A stretch of DNA of 25,604 nucleotides from a virus, in the IMG/VR virus record IMGVR_UViG_3300035660_000076, positions 1 to 25,604 of that record. One strand, given 5' to 3'. The notes under the pieces are model-generated. The model was not told the DNA's origin. It worked only from the letters and a program-made list of their open reading frames with translations, and did not search any database. Below are positions 14,574-22,051 of this stretch, in pieces (positions within the stretch are counted from its first letter, which is position 1; each line of letters begins with the position of its first letter). Made by a program: the position numbers and the translations under genes.

Positions 14574-15271
14574 TGCACTGGCCGAACCTCTGTATCTGCC
14601 TCTTGACCTACGACCGCCTTCAATACGCCGAGCGGACGCTGCGGTCAACTCTCAATAATGTGCGTTACTCCGGCCGCCTGGCCATCCACATCGGCGACGA
14701 CGGTTCGGGCAAGGAATACCAGGATCACCTTTGGCAGTTGGCAGGGGCATTCCCTCAGGTCGCTAGTCTGGGCCTGACGGACTCCCAACGCGGTGGATAC
14801 GGGCGCAACTATAATCTGGCGATGGCAGATATCCGCCAGCACTCCTCGATCATCCTACCCTTAGAGGACGACTGGGAACTCCACCGGCCACTCGATCTTG
14901 ACCCGCTAGTCATGGTCCTGAGCGACCCCCGTGTCGGCTGCATCCGTTTGGGTTATCTCGGCTTCAGCGCTGAATACCTTGAGGGCAAGATGGCGCACAT
15001 CGCTGGTGCAACTTACTTCCTACTCGACCCCGATGGAGGCGAGCACCACGTCTTCAGCGGGCACCCACGGCTTGAGACGGTGGAATGGCAGCGAACGCTT
15101 GGCCCCTGGCCGGAAGGGTTGGAGCCGGGCGCGACGGAGTTCGATGTCTGTTGGCGGCGCGAGAGCAGGGAAGGAGTGGCCTGGCCAGCCGACTTGATCC
15201 ACCCAAGTGGCGATCTCTTTGGGCACTTTGGGACTATCAAGGCACCCGAACTTGAGAAGGTAAGAGCGTGA
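14573..15271 (+). CDS. GT2-like glycosyltransferase, 232 aa
   Basis: LCICLLTYDRLQYAERTLRST at the N-terminus, IHIGDDGSG (first Asp pair), GGYGRNYNLAM and LPLEDDWEL (metal-binding EDD) mark a GT-A fold of family 2. The ATG overlaps the previous TGA by one base, with AAAGG about 8 nt upstream. The second half (Gly/His-rich, FSGHPRLETVEWQ) is not typical of well-known subfamilies. It works alongside the other transferases of the cassette; substrates unknown. Confidence 0.8.
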   Translation: MHWPNLCICLLTYDRLQYAERTLRSTLNNVRYSGRLAIHIGDDGSGKEYQDHLWQLAGAFPQVASLGLTDSQRGGYGRNYNLAMADIRQHSSIILPLEDDWELHRPLDLDPLVMVLSDPRVGCIRLGYLGFSAEYLEGKMAHIAGATYFLLDPDGGEHHVFSGHPRLETVEWQRTLGPWPEGLEPGATEFDVCWRRESREGVAWPADLIHPSGDLFGHFGTIKAPELEKVRA

Positions 15272-17907
15272 AGGCGTACATCTATCCCTCCTTCGGCGGC
15301 GAAGACAACGGCGACGGCGGCATCCGGCGCGTGGTGGAAGCGCAGGAACGCTACCTGCCGAGTATGGGCGTTGAGTTGGTAGATGACCCCGCCGAGGCTG
15401 ACATCATCATCTGCCACGCCATGACACCGCCGACCTACTGGACGAACTATCCCGAGAAGGTCTTCGTTGTTCACAACTATGGTCTCTACTGGGCAGAATA
15501 CGAGTGGCAGAGGTGGGCACTGAAGGCCAACGCCGATTGCCTAGAGTCTATCAGGCGGGCTGACGCGGTCACCACTCCCAGCGAATGGGTTGCTCAGAAC
15601 CTACGGCGCCACACGGCCCGAAAGGTAACGGTGCTCCCTCTCGGCGTGACCTTGGAGGACTGGGAACCGGGAGAGAATGGCGGATATGTCCTCTGGAATA
15701 AGACACGTCCTGATCCCGTCTGTGACCCTGCCCCCCTGAATGCACTCGCCGCAATCCTACCCGAGACCAACTTCGTCACCACCTTTGGTGACCCGGCGCC
15801 AAACGTCACGATTACAGGCCGCCTACCGTTTGTCCAGGCCAAGGACGTACTGAGGAACGCCGGAATCTATCTCTGTACCACGCGGGAGACCTTCGGTCTC
15901 GGAAGCCTCGAAGCCTTGGCTTGTGGCGTCCCCATCGTCGGCTATAACTGGAGTTCACAGGCTGAGTTCCTGACCCACGGCAAGGATGCCTGGCTGGTAG
16001 AACCCGGCGATATTGAGGGACTGGCGGAGGGCGTGGGTTGGGCGATAGCGAACAGGGCGCGGATAACTACGGCGGGAAGGGAGACCGCCAAGGCCTTCTC
16101 CTGGGAACGGTCAATGGCGGCGCATGTGGAACTTTACCGTAGTCTCCTTGAGAACTGCGCCGGCCCGAAGGTAAGCGTCGTCGTAACCGCCTATGGCGTG
16201 GAAGAGTTCCTTGAGGAATGCCTAGACTCGGTTCTGGCCCAGACTATGCCCGATTGGGAGTGCATCGTGGTCGATGACGCCTCCCCCGATGGCTGCGGCG
16301 CCTTGGCAGACGAATATGCCGCCAGCAACAGCCGCATCCGGGTCATCCACAACGCCGAGAACCAATACGTCAGTCAGGCTCGCAACATCGGGATGGCTGA
16401 GAGCAAGGGGAAGTACATCATCCCTCTCGACGGCGATGATGCCTTGAGACCTGACGCCCTTCAGGTCCTATCCGATGCCTTGGATAATGACCGTTCGATT
16501 CACATAGCCTACGGGAACTTGGAGATCCTGACCTCTGGCGGAAAACGGCTTCACTCCGGTTGGCCGATAGATTTCAACTACTCGTGGCAGGCGGGACAGA
16601 GAAATCTTCTGCCCTACTGCGCCATGTTCCGGCACCAAGTATGGGAAGAGACCTGCGGGTATCGTAGGCGCTGGCGCACGGGTGAGGACGCGGAGTTCTG
16701 GCTGAGAGCGGCGAGTTATGGCTACCGGCCGCAGATGGTTACCACAACTGATATCCTGACCCACCGGATGGGTCGACCTGGATCATTGAGCAACCTCTAT
16801 CCTGAGAGTGACTGGGCCAAGTGGCTCTCCTGTAGTCATGATATGGAGGCAGCGCCGGCGGGGGCAGTGACGGATCACCAGCTCCCCGTCCCCTCACTCG
16901 ATCCGCCGGCCGTCTCAATCATCATCCCTGTTGGACCCGGCCATGAGCGGCTGGTCCTGGACGCCATCGACAGCGTTGACGCCCAGACCTTCCGGCAGTG
17001 GGAATGCATCGTGGTCAACGACACGGGGGGGCCGTTGGGGACATCATTGCCATCATGGGTACGCCTCATTGAGGCTGACTGTGGTCACAGTGTCGCCCAC
17101 GCCCGCAACCTCGGCATCAAGGCCAGCCGCGCCCCCCTCTTCGTGCCCCTCGATGCCGATGACTACCTGCAGCCCGACTACCTAAGAACAGCGTTGTGGG
17201 CGCACCAGGAGAGCGGCGGGGACCTCATCTACACCGATTTTTGGGAAGACCCAGAAGTCGAGGGTAAGTTCCGTATCTTCCGTGAGTACGACTCCGACCC
17301 AATGGAGACATTCAAGGGTAGCCTGCCCGTGACCATGCTCACACCGAAGGTCGCCTGGGAGCAAGCCGGGGGTTATGACGAAACACTGCCAGCCTGGGAA
17401 GATTGGGACTTCCAGTTCGCCTGCCTGGCCCGGGGGTTCTGTTTCCGGCGCCTGGCGGGGCCCCTCTGGACGTACCGCAAGCATACCGGCTGGCGGCGAG
17501 AACAGAATGCCACGCGGTTTGAGGAGGGCAAGCAGGGCATCCTCGCCAAGTGGCACCAATACTGGGAAGGGAGCAAGGAACTCATGGCCTGTAGTTCCTG
17601 TGGCAAGCGAAAGACCCTCACGCCAAACCTACCGAGGACCCGCAACCTTCCGGTGGCGGAAGGTGCCGTGCTGGTTGAGTACACGGGACCAAGGCAGGCT
17701 AGCATGACCTTCCGTGGTGCATCGGGCACACTCTACCGCTTCGGCGCTGGCGACCCAGCTAAGTATGTCCTCGAGGAGGACGTGCCTATGTTCGAGGCCA
17801 GAGTGGACTTCAAGCGGGCGAACGGAAGTGGCCCGCCACTGGCGCCCGACCGGCCCATCTTGGTTACGGAGATGGCACCGAAGCGGGAGGAGTTGGTGAG
17901 TGCTTGA
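15268..17907 (+). CDS. three-domain glycosyltransferase fused to a phage structural domain, 879 aa
   Basis: Starts at GTG 15268 in a GTGA overlap. Residues 1-297 are a GT4/GT-B transferase with the E-x7-E motif (E207, E215 in RETFGLGSLEALACG). Residues about 300-525 are a GT2 domain with VVDDASPD (about 334-341) and LDGDDAL (387-393). Residues about 548-770 are a second GT2 domain with VVNDTGG and LDADDYL (628-634) and an ED pair at 711-712. Residues 773-879 have a CxxC (C775, C778) and a VEYTGPRQASMTF...LYRFG segment like a small head/connector-associated phage protein. So one polypeptide could add two or three sugars and carry a structural tail. The fused part also has its own start (see next entry). 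Confidence 0.85.
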   Translation: MKAYIYPSFGGEDNGDGGIRRVVEAQERYLPSMGVELVDDPAEADIIICHAMTPPTYWTNYPEKVFVVHNYGLYWAEYEWQRWALKANADCLESIRRADAVTTPSEWVAQNLRRHTARKVTVLPLGVTLEDWEPGENGGYVLWNKTRPDPVCDPAPLNALAAILPETNFVTTFGDPAPNVTITGRLPFVQAKDVLRNAGIYLCTTRETFGLGSLEALACGVPIVGYNWSSQAEFLTHGKDAWLVEPGDIEGLAEGVGWAIANRARITTAGRETAKAFSWERSMAAHVELYRSLLENCAGPKVSVVVTAYGVEEFLEECLDSVLAQTMPDWECIVVDDASPDGCGALADEYAASNSRIRVIHNAENQYVSQARNIGMAESKGKYIIPLDGDDALRPDALQVLSDALDNDRSIHIAYGNLEILTSGGKRLHSGWPIDFNYSWQAGQRNLLPYCAMFRHQVWEETCGYRRRWRTGEDAEFWLRAASYGYRPQMVTTTDILTHRMGRPGSLSNLYPESDWAKWLSCSHDMEAAPAGAVTDHQLPVPSLDPPAVSIIIPVGPGHERLVLDAIDSVDAQTFRQWECIVVNDTGGPLGTSLPSWVRLIEADCGHSVAHARNLGIKASRAPLFVPLDADDYLQPDYLRTALWAHQESGGDLIYTDFWEDPEVEGKFRIFREYDSDPMETFKGSLPVTMLTPKVAWEQAGGYDETLPAWEDWDFQFACLARGFCFRRLAGPLWTYRKHTGWRREQNATRFEEGKQGILAKWHQYWEGSKELMACSSCGKRKTLTPNLPRTRNLPVAEGAVLVEYTGPRQASMTFRGASGTLYRFGAGDPAKYVLEEDVPMFEARVDFKRANGSGPPLAPDRPILVTEMAPKREELVSA
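17584..17907 (+). CDS. nested in-frame small structural-type protein, 107 aa, internal start
   Basis: Within the long glycosyltransferase, ATG 17584 is preceded by AAGGA (17575-17579) at 4-nt spacing. Translation from it in the same frame gives a 107-residue protein, MACSSCGKRK at its N-terminus followed by a VLVEYTGPRQASMTFRG...LYRFG segment. Separate small phage proteins of this sort lie next to capsid genes, where a Y-x-F-G-like segment is followed by an acidic D-V/D-A position. Here the independent start would restore such a protein despite the fusion. Whether it is used is not shown by sequence alone. Confidence 0.5.
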   Translation: MACSSCGKRKTLTPNLPRTRNLPVAEGAVLVEYTGPRQASMTFRGASGTLYRFGAGDPAKYVLEEDVPMFEARVDFKRANGSGPPLAPDRPILVTEMAPKREELVSA

Positions 17908-18190
17908 GGAGATCATCATTGTGGGTCTAGCGGCATGGCGTCTGTCTCACCTCCTGATTGGGGAAGACGGCCCGTGGTCTTTGTTGGCACGTCTGCGCTC
18001 CCTCCTGGGCGTGCCGGAAAGGGGCGAGGTCACGGGCCTATTCCCCACCCTGTTCACCTGCCCCTGGTGCCTGACAGTCTGGACAGCGGCGGTCATGTGG
18101 GGACTCTGGCAGGTTCATTGGGCGATCCCTGGCTTTGTGGCCGCAACGACCGTGGCGATGATTCCCGAAAGGTGGGTCGGCGATGGGTAG
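17900..18190 (+). CDS. DUF1360-like membrane protein, 96 aa
   Basis: Starts at GTG 17900 with GGGAGGAG 7 nt upstream, overlapping the previous gene by 8 bases, and ends within the next gene. AWRLSHLLIGEDGPWSLLAR followed by a TCPWCLTVW motif is the signature of the DUF1360 family (short membrane proteins of unknown function seen in Firmicutes and phages). Hydrophobic segments at about residues 2-20 and 55-85 suggest two membrane-spanning parts, with the CPWC pair between. A role in the phage is not known. Confidence 0.78.
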   Translation: MLEEIIIVGLAAWRLSHLLIGEDGPWSLLARLRSLLGVPERGEVTGLFPTLFTCPWCLTVWTAAVMWGLWQVHWAIPGFVAATTVAMIPERWVGDG

Positions 18191-19412
18191 AGCAGAGACC
18201 GTAACAAGACTACCCCTGGATACGTGGGCCCGCATTATGGGCATCAACCCCTTGCACTTCAACCAGGTCGACTACGGCACGCCTGAGCGATCCTGCGAGG
18301 AGACCTGGGTACAGTATGAGTGGCAGGAAGCAGACCGAGTTGGCCGTGAGGCAGTTGCCCGCTCCATCGGTGAGGCCGAGTCGGAGATTGAGAACGCCCT
18401 CGGCTTCCACCTGTTGCCCGCCTGGGACGAGGACGAGTGGCACCGGACGATCCGGCCCTATGACAAGGAACTCTTCAACCTCAACAGTCAGGAGCTTCGG
18501 GGTTATCAGCAGATCGTCAGGGCGGAGTGGGCACACTTTATCAGCGGCGGGATCGAGGCGAAGACGCTCATCGCAGGGGGGCCATGGGCGATAACCTGGA
18601 CCGATGAGGATGGCGATCTCTACTTTGAGACAGGGACGGTCGCGGTGCCGGTTACGACCACCGACGTTTGCGAACTCGCCGCCTACTATCCCGGGAAGGA
18701 TGGCGCGGACACCTGGGAGATCCGCCCCATCAGCGTCAGCATCGCTGGCGGCGTGGCGACGATCATCTTTCGCCGGGAACTCTGCGTTCTGGAGGCGCTC
18801 CTGGAAACCACATCGCCAGCGGCGGTCGACGGTAGTGACGATGCCAACTTCCTTGACGACGTCGATGTCTACCGTCACTGGAACGACCCGCAGACTCAGG
18901 CGGTTCTTCAGTGGGAGAACTTGGGATGCGAGTGCGGGTTGTCGACCTGCGCGGTCTGCTCCAACAGCGTCCAGGATGCCTGCCTAAATGTGCGAGGGCA
19001 GCCGCGGCACAGTTTGGTCTCCTATGCGCCGGCCACCTGGGATGCCGAGGAGGAGGCCTTCACAGCGGCAGCGTTGGCCATCTGTCGCCAACCGGATGTC
19101 GTGCGCCTCTGGTATCGCTCGGGCTTCAGGGACAGACGGAAGGCTTGTCCGACCCTGCAGATGGCCGATCAGTGGGCACGAGCCGTAACCTACTTCGCCG
19201 CCAGCAAGATCGACCGCCCGATCTGCGAGTGCAGCGCGCCCCAGGTCGACAAGTGGCGTAAGGATCTGGCCTTCAGCGGCGGCGCCGAGGAACTAGCCAC
19301 CTACAATCTGGACCGCTACCTGAACAACCCCTTCGGCACGACTGCTGGCGCTATTTATGCCTGGAGGCAGGTTCAGATGGCAGGGGGAAGGATTGATGCC
19401 GTCTTTGCGTGA
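18183..19412 (+). CDS. head-tail connector-like virion protein, 409 aa
   Basis: Overlaps the previous gene by 8 bases. An ARSIGEAESEIENALGFHLLPAW segment (residues about 59-81) resembles the N-terminal helices of phage connector (adaptor) proteins, where a helical pair binds the portal. The middle, about residues 110-250, is beta-rich (repeated W-T, E-T-G-T-V, T-W-E-I-R), and a cysteine-rich loop (C249, C251, C256, C259 in the CECGLSTCAVC segment, C267) may bind metal or form disulfides. The C-terminal 120 residues are helical. It is long for a connector, so the extra middle and the Cys loop are additions. Function assigned from position and partial pattern. Confidence 0.6.
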   Translation: MGRAETVTRLPLDTWARIMGINPLHFNQVDYGTPERSCEETWVQYEWQEADRVGREAVARSIGEAESEIENALGFHLLPAWDEDEWHRTIRPYDKELFNLNSQELRGYQQIVRAEWAHFISGGIEAKTLIAGGPWAITWTDEDGDLYFETGTVAVPVTTTDVCELAAYYPGKDGADTWEIRPISVSIAGGVATIIFRRELCVLEALLETTSPAAVDGSDDANFLDDVDVYRHWNDPQTQAVLQWENLGCECGLSTCAVCSNSVQDACLNVRGQPRHSLVSYAPATWDAEEEAFTAAALAICRQPDVVRLWYRSGFRDRRKACPTLQMADQWARAVTYFAASKIDRPICECSAPQVDKWRKDLAFSGGAEELATYNLDRYLNNPFGTTAGAIYAWRQVQMAGGRIDAVFA

Positions 19413-19896
19413 GACCACCTACACAGATGGTGACGGCCGCAAGTGGGCGGTCCTGTTGCCCGAGGACGCGCCGGATTCCTTTGCGGCGCAGGGGGTGCCC
19501 GTCGGCCCGCCTTCGTTGGCTAACCTCGGTCTGCCAATCAACATCGAGGTTCGCCTACATAACCAGTTATTCGCCCGCCGTCTTCTCACAGAGAGAGATG
19601 TGCGGCTCCGGCCACAGGATGTCATGGGCGCGATCATGGCGGCGCTCAAGATCGATAAGCAGCGGATAATCGCCGCCTACGGTGGCGGACAAGGGGGAGC
19701 GGAAGGAGCAGGGAGCGATGCACGATCCGTCGCTTCAGAAGTCGAGCCAGACGAGGATCTGGACCATCGAGGACCGGGCGGGGCCGGCCAACAAGCCCAC
19801 CTACCAGGGAAGAGCTCGGGCCGGGGCTCTGGCCTGGCCCCAGGGGGACATCACGCCCGTTCGGGCACCATCGCCGGACGAGTACGAGAAGTTTGA
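19396..19896 (+). CDS. small connector-region protein with an implausible C-terminal extension
   Basis: ATG 19396 follows AGGGGGAAGG and overlaps the previous gene by 17 bases. Residues 1-96 are protein-like: RLHNQLFARRLLTERDVRLRP and ALKIDKQRIIAAYGG match a short family found beside connector genes in phages, normally ending right after this point. The last ~70 residues (Gly/Pro/Arg/Ser-rich, HRGPGGAGQQAHLPGKSSGR...) lie in 179 bases where the next gene is read in another frame and look like out-of-frame translation. So the true stop has probably been lost (indel) or is bypassed. A GGGGG run at 19691-19695 is a plausible slip or error site. The extension may not be expressed as such. Confidence 0.6.
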   Translation: MPSLRETTYTDGDGRKWAVLLPEDAPDSFAAQGVPVGPPSLANLGLPINIEVRLHNQLFARRLLTERDVRLRPQDVMGAIMAALKIDKQRIIAAYGGGQGGAEGAGSDARSVASEVEPDEDLDHRGPGGAGQQAHLPGKSSGRGSGLAPGGHHARSGTIAGRVREV

Positions 19897-21220
19897 GACC
19901 GTCGACACCCTCCTGGGGCAGCAGGGCCTCCCATCCCTCACCACCGAGTTCCGGCTGACACGGGATATCTCTGATGTCCTCCGGCTGATCCGAAAGCGGT
20001 GCCCCATCGACCTGCAGGTTCATGCGGGGGCCTGCAAGGAGCCCTCGAACTTCAATCAGGGGTTCGAGAAGGTCTACGTCTTGGAGAACGCCCGGGCCAC
20101 CGACTACGGCGTGTCGGACCTCGGTGCCCTCAGCGACGACCAGGAGGCGATTGTCAACCAGACGGTGCCCTGGACGGGCGACAACTGGTACGAGATCGCC
20201 CGCCTCATCCCGGCCGAACTCGGCGAGACGGAGATCGTCCAGGAGATCATCGCCCTGGTCATCTGCGACTCGGCGAGTTGCGGTGCCTGTGGCATACCGT
20301 CCGACGGTTGCCAGAAGGTGTACGCCGTAACCCTATCGCACGGCGGGTCTCCAGGTCTGCCGGCGGAGGTCATCTTCTCGCCGGACGGCGGCCTGACATT
20401 GGGTGATACAAACATCACCACCCTCGGTCTCAAGGACCCCAGTGATGCGGCCTGCGTGGGCGTCAACCTCGTAGTCATCAGTAACGAGGACGTAGCCCTG
20501 CACTATGCATCGCTGGCCGACATCCTGAATGGGACTGAGGTCTGGACGCGGATGGTGACCGGCTTCGTGGCTGGTGGCCCGCCGAATGCCATCTGGTCCC
20601 TGAGTTCCATCATGACGTGGATCGTCGGTGATAACGGTTACATCTACTTCTCCGATGATCCCACAGCCCTAGTCACAGTCCAGGACCCAGGGGTCTCCGG
20701 CACGACCGAGGACTTGCAGGATGTCCACTTCGTTGATGAACTCAACGGCGTGGCCGTAGGGGGCAACAATGCCGTCGTAGTCACCACCAACGGCGGCGAC
20801 ACATGGTCGGGCATTACTGGCCCGGCACCCGCCATCGACTTGAACTGCATCTGGATGCAGACAAAGTTGGTGTGGTTCATCGGTACGGCCGGGGGCGACC
20901 TCTACTACACCATCGACGGCGGTGAGAATTGGGTCCTGAAGGCGTTCCCAGGCTCCGGCGCCGGCGAGGTGCGGGAGATAGCCTTCGGCACGCCGTCAGT
21001 GGGCTACATGGCCCACGACACGGCGGCGCCGGCGGGCCGCATCCTGCGGAGCATCGACGGCGGCTACTCCTGGCAGGTGCTGCCCGAGGCCGCCGGGACC
21101 ATGCCCGCCAACGACCGCATCAACGCCCTGGCTGCCTGCCCCGAGGACCCCAACGTGGTATGGGGCGGCGGACTGGCGGACGACGCGGTAGACGGGATTC
21201 TGGTGAAGGCTTCGGCCTAG
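19718..21220 (+). CDS. tail structural protein with Asp-box (Ycf48/BNR-like) repeats, 500 aa
   Basis: ATG 19718 follows GGGAG at about 19709-19713. Residues about 50-210 form a region with a TRDISDVLRLIRKRCPIDLQ..H-A-G-A-C-K-E segment and an NQGFEKVYVLENARATDY segment, followed by CDSASCGACGIPSDGCQ. The second half has repeated S/T-x-D-G-G-x-x-W units (near residues 355, 397 and 445), the Asp-box signature of BNR/Ycf48 beta propellers, which in phages occur on tail proteins and may bind sugars or host surface polymers. Likely the major tail protein with a propeller decoration. Six cysteines in the first half may be disulfide-bonded. Confidence 0.72.
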   Translation: MHDPSLQKSSQTRIWTIEDRAGPANKPTYQGRARAGALAWPQGDITPVRAPSPDEYEKFETVDTLLGQQGLPSLTTEFRLTRDISDVLRLIRKRCPIDLQVHAGACKEPSNFNQGFEKVYVLENARATDYGVSDLGALSDDQEAIVNQTVPWTGDNWYEIARLIPAELGETEIVQEIIALVICDSASCGACGIPSDGCQKVYAVTLSHGGSPGLPAEVIFSPDGGLTLGDTNITTLGLKDPSDAACVGVNLVVISNEDVALHYASLADILNGTEVWTRMVTGFVAGGPPNAIWSLSSIMTWIVGDNGYIYFSDDPTALVTVQDPGVSGTTEDLQDVHFVDELNGVAVGGNNAVVVTTNGGDTWSGITGPAPAIDLNCIWMQTKLVWFIGTAGGDLYYTIDGGENWVLKAFPGSGAGEVREIAFGTPSVGYMAHDTAAPAGRILRSIDGGYSWQVLPEAAGTMPANDRINALAACPEDPNVVWGGGLADDAVDGILVKASA

Positions 21221-21240
21221 AAGAAAGGAACGGGGAGCGA

Positions 21241-21795
21241 ATGGTCAAGAAGAAGGCGAAGTCCCTGGAGGCCAGGGCCTTCGAGGCGGCAGTGAAGGCC
21301 GGCGGCGACGGGGCGTTAGCGACGGTGCTCCTTTCCAGCGGCATCGTCCTGAAAGTGCGCCCCGTCCCGCCCCTGGCCATCCGGCAGGCCGTGATGAACG
21401 TCGAGCGGCCACGAGTGCCCATCGTCTTCATCGAGGAGAAGGGGCGCGAGGAGGAAAACCCGGATGACCCAGGCTATCGGGATGCCCTGGTCGAATACCG
21501 GATAGCGACGGGCATGGCGGCGATGAAGGCACTGCTTGTCCTGGGGACGCAGGTCGAATCATTGCCCGATGGCCTCTCGGGGCCGGAAGATGACGGCTGG
21601 CTGGAGGAGCTGCAGGACGCGGGCCTGGACATTGAGGCCAGCTCGCCCCGTGCCCGCTACCTCGCCTGGCTCCAGTTCTACGCCCTAAAGACCAATGAGG
21701 ATCTGGCCGCTGCGATGGACGGGCCTCGGAAGGCTTCGGGGATAACCGAGGAGGATGTCGCCCTCGCGGTGCAATCCTTTCGCGGTCTATCGTGA
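21241..21795 (+). CDS. tail assembly chaperone-like protein, 184 aa
   Basis: ATG 21241 follows AACGGGGAG. Lysine-rich N-terminus, then a VLLSSGIVLKVRPVPPLAIRQ strand and helices with a long acidic linker. The order (tail protein, this gene, a short overlapping second frame, tape measure) is that of the G/GT tail assembly chaperones of siphoviruses, which assist tape-measure folding and usually make a frameshift fusion. The next gene begins 41 bases before this stop in another frame. I infer the role from position; the sequence itself is not diagnostic. Confidence 0.65.
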   Translation: MVKKKAKSLEARAFEAAVKAGGDGALATVLLSSGIVLKVRPVPPLAIRQAVMNVERPRVPIVFIEEKGREEENPDDPGYRDALVEYRIATGMAAMKALLVLGTQVESLPDGLSGPEDDGWLEELQDAGLDIEASSPRARYLAWLQFYALKTNEDLAAAMDGPRKASGITEEDVALAVQSFRGLS

Positions 21796-22051
21796 CGGCG
21801 AACTCATAACTGAGGCGCCGCTACGGAAGGTGGTGCATACCGGCATAGGATTCGAGCCCATCCTGCCGGGGCTCGTGCCTGAGATAGAGGAGCGGGAGGC
21901 TTGCCTGTTCAGTGGCTACACCTGGCATGAGTGGCAGGAACTCCCGAAGGCCGAGAAGGTTGATGGAGTCGCCCATTTCCGGCTTCACCACCTCATGGAC
22001 CTCCACAAGGCGGAGGCGGTCGAAGATGCCGCCGAACGGAGGAGACGGTAA
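21755..22051 (+). CDS. second tail-chaperone ORF or frameshift extension, 98 aa
   Basis: Read in the +1 frame relative to the previous gene, overlapping its end by 41 bases. It has its own ATG at 21755, but a GAGGAGG lies directly against it with no spacing, so an efficient independent start is doubtful. If the frame is reached by frameshift, the heptad-like TCC TTT C (21775-21781) allows a tRNA-Phe to slip from TTT to TTC (+1), joining the two into a G-GT-like fusion. The protein has a TWHEWQELPKAE motif and a charged C-terminal helix (AEAVEDAAERRRR). GGAGGAG near its end serves as SD for the tape-measure gene. Confidence 0.6.
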   Translation: MSPSRCNPFAVYRDGELITEAPLRKVVHTGIGFEPILPGLVPEIEEREACLFSGYTWHEWQELPKAEKVDGVAHFRLHHLMDLHKAEAVEDAAERRRR

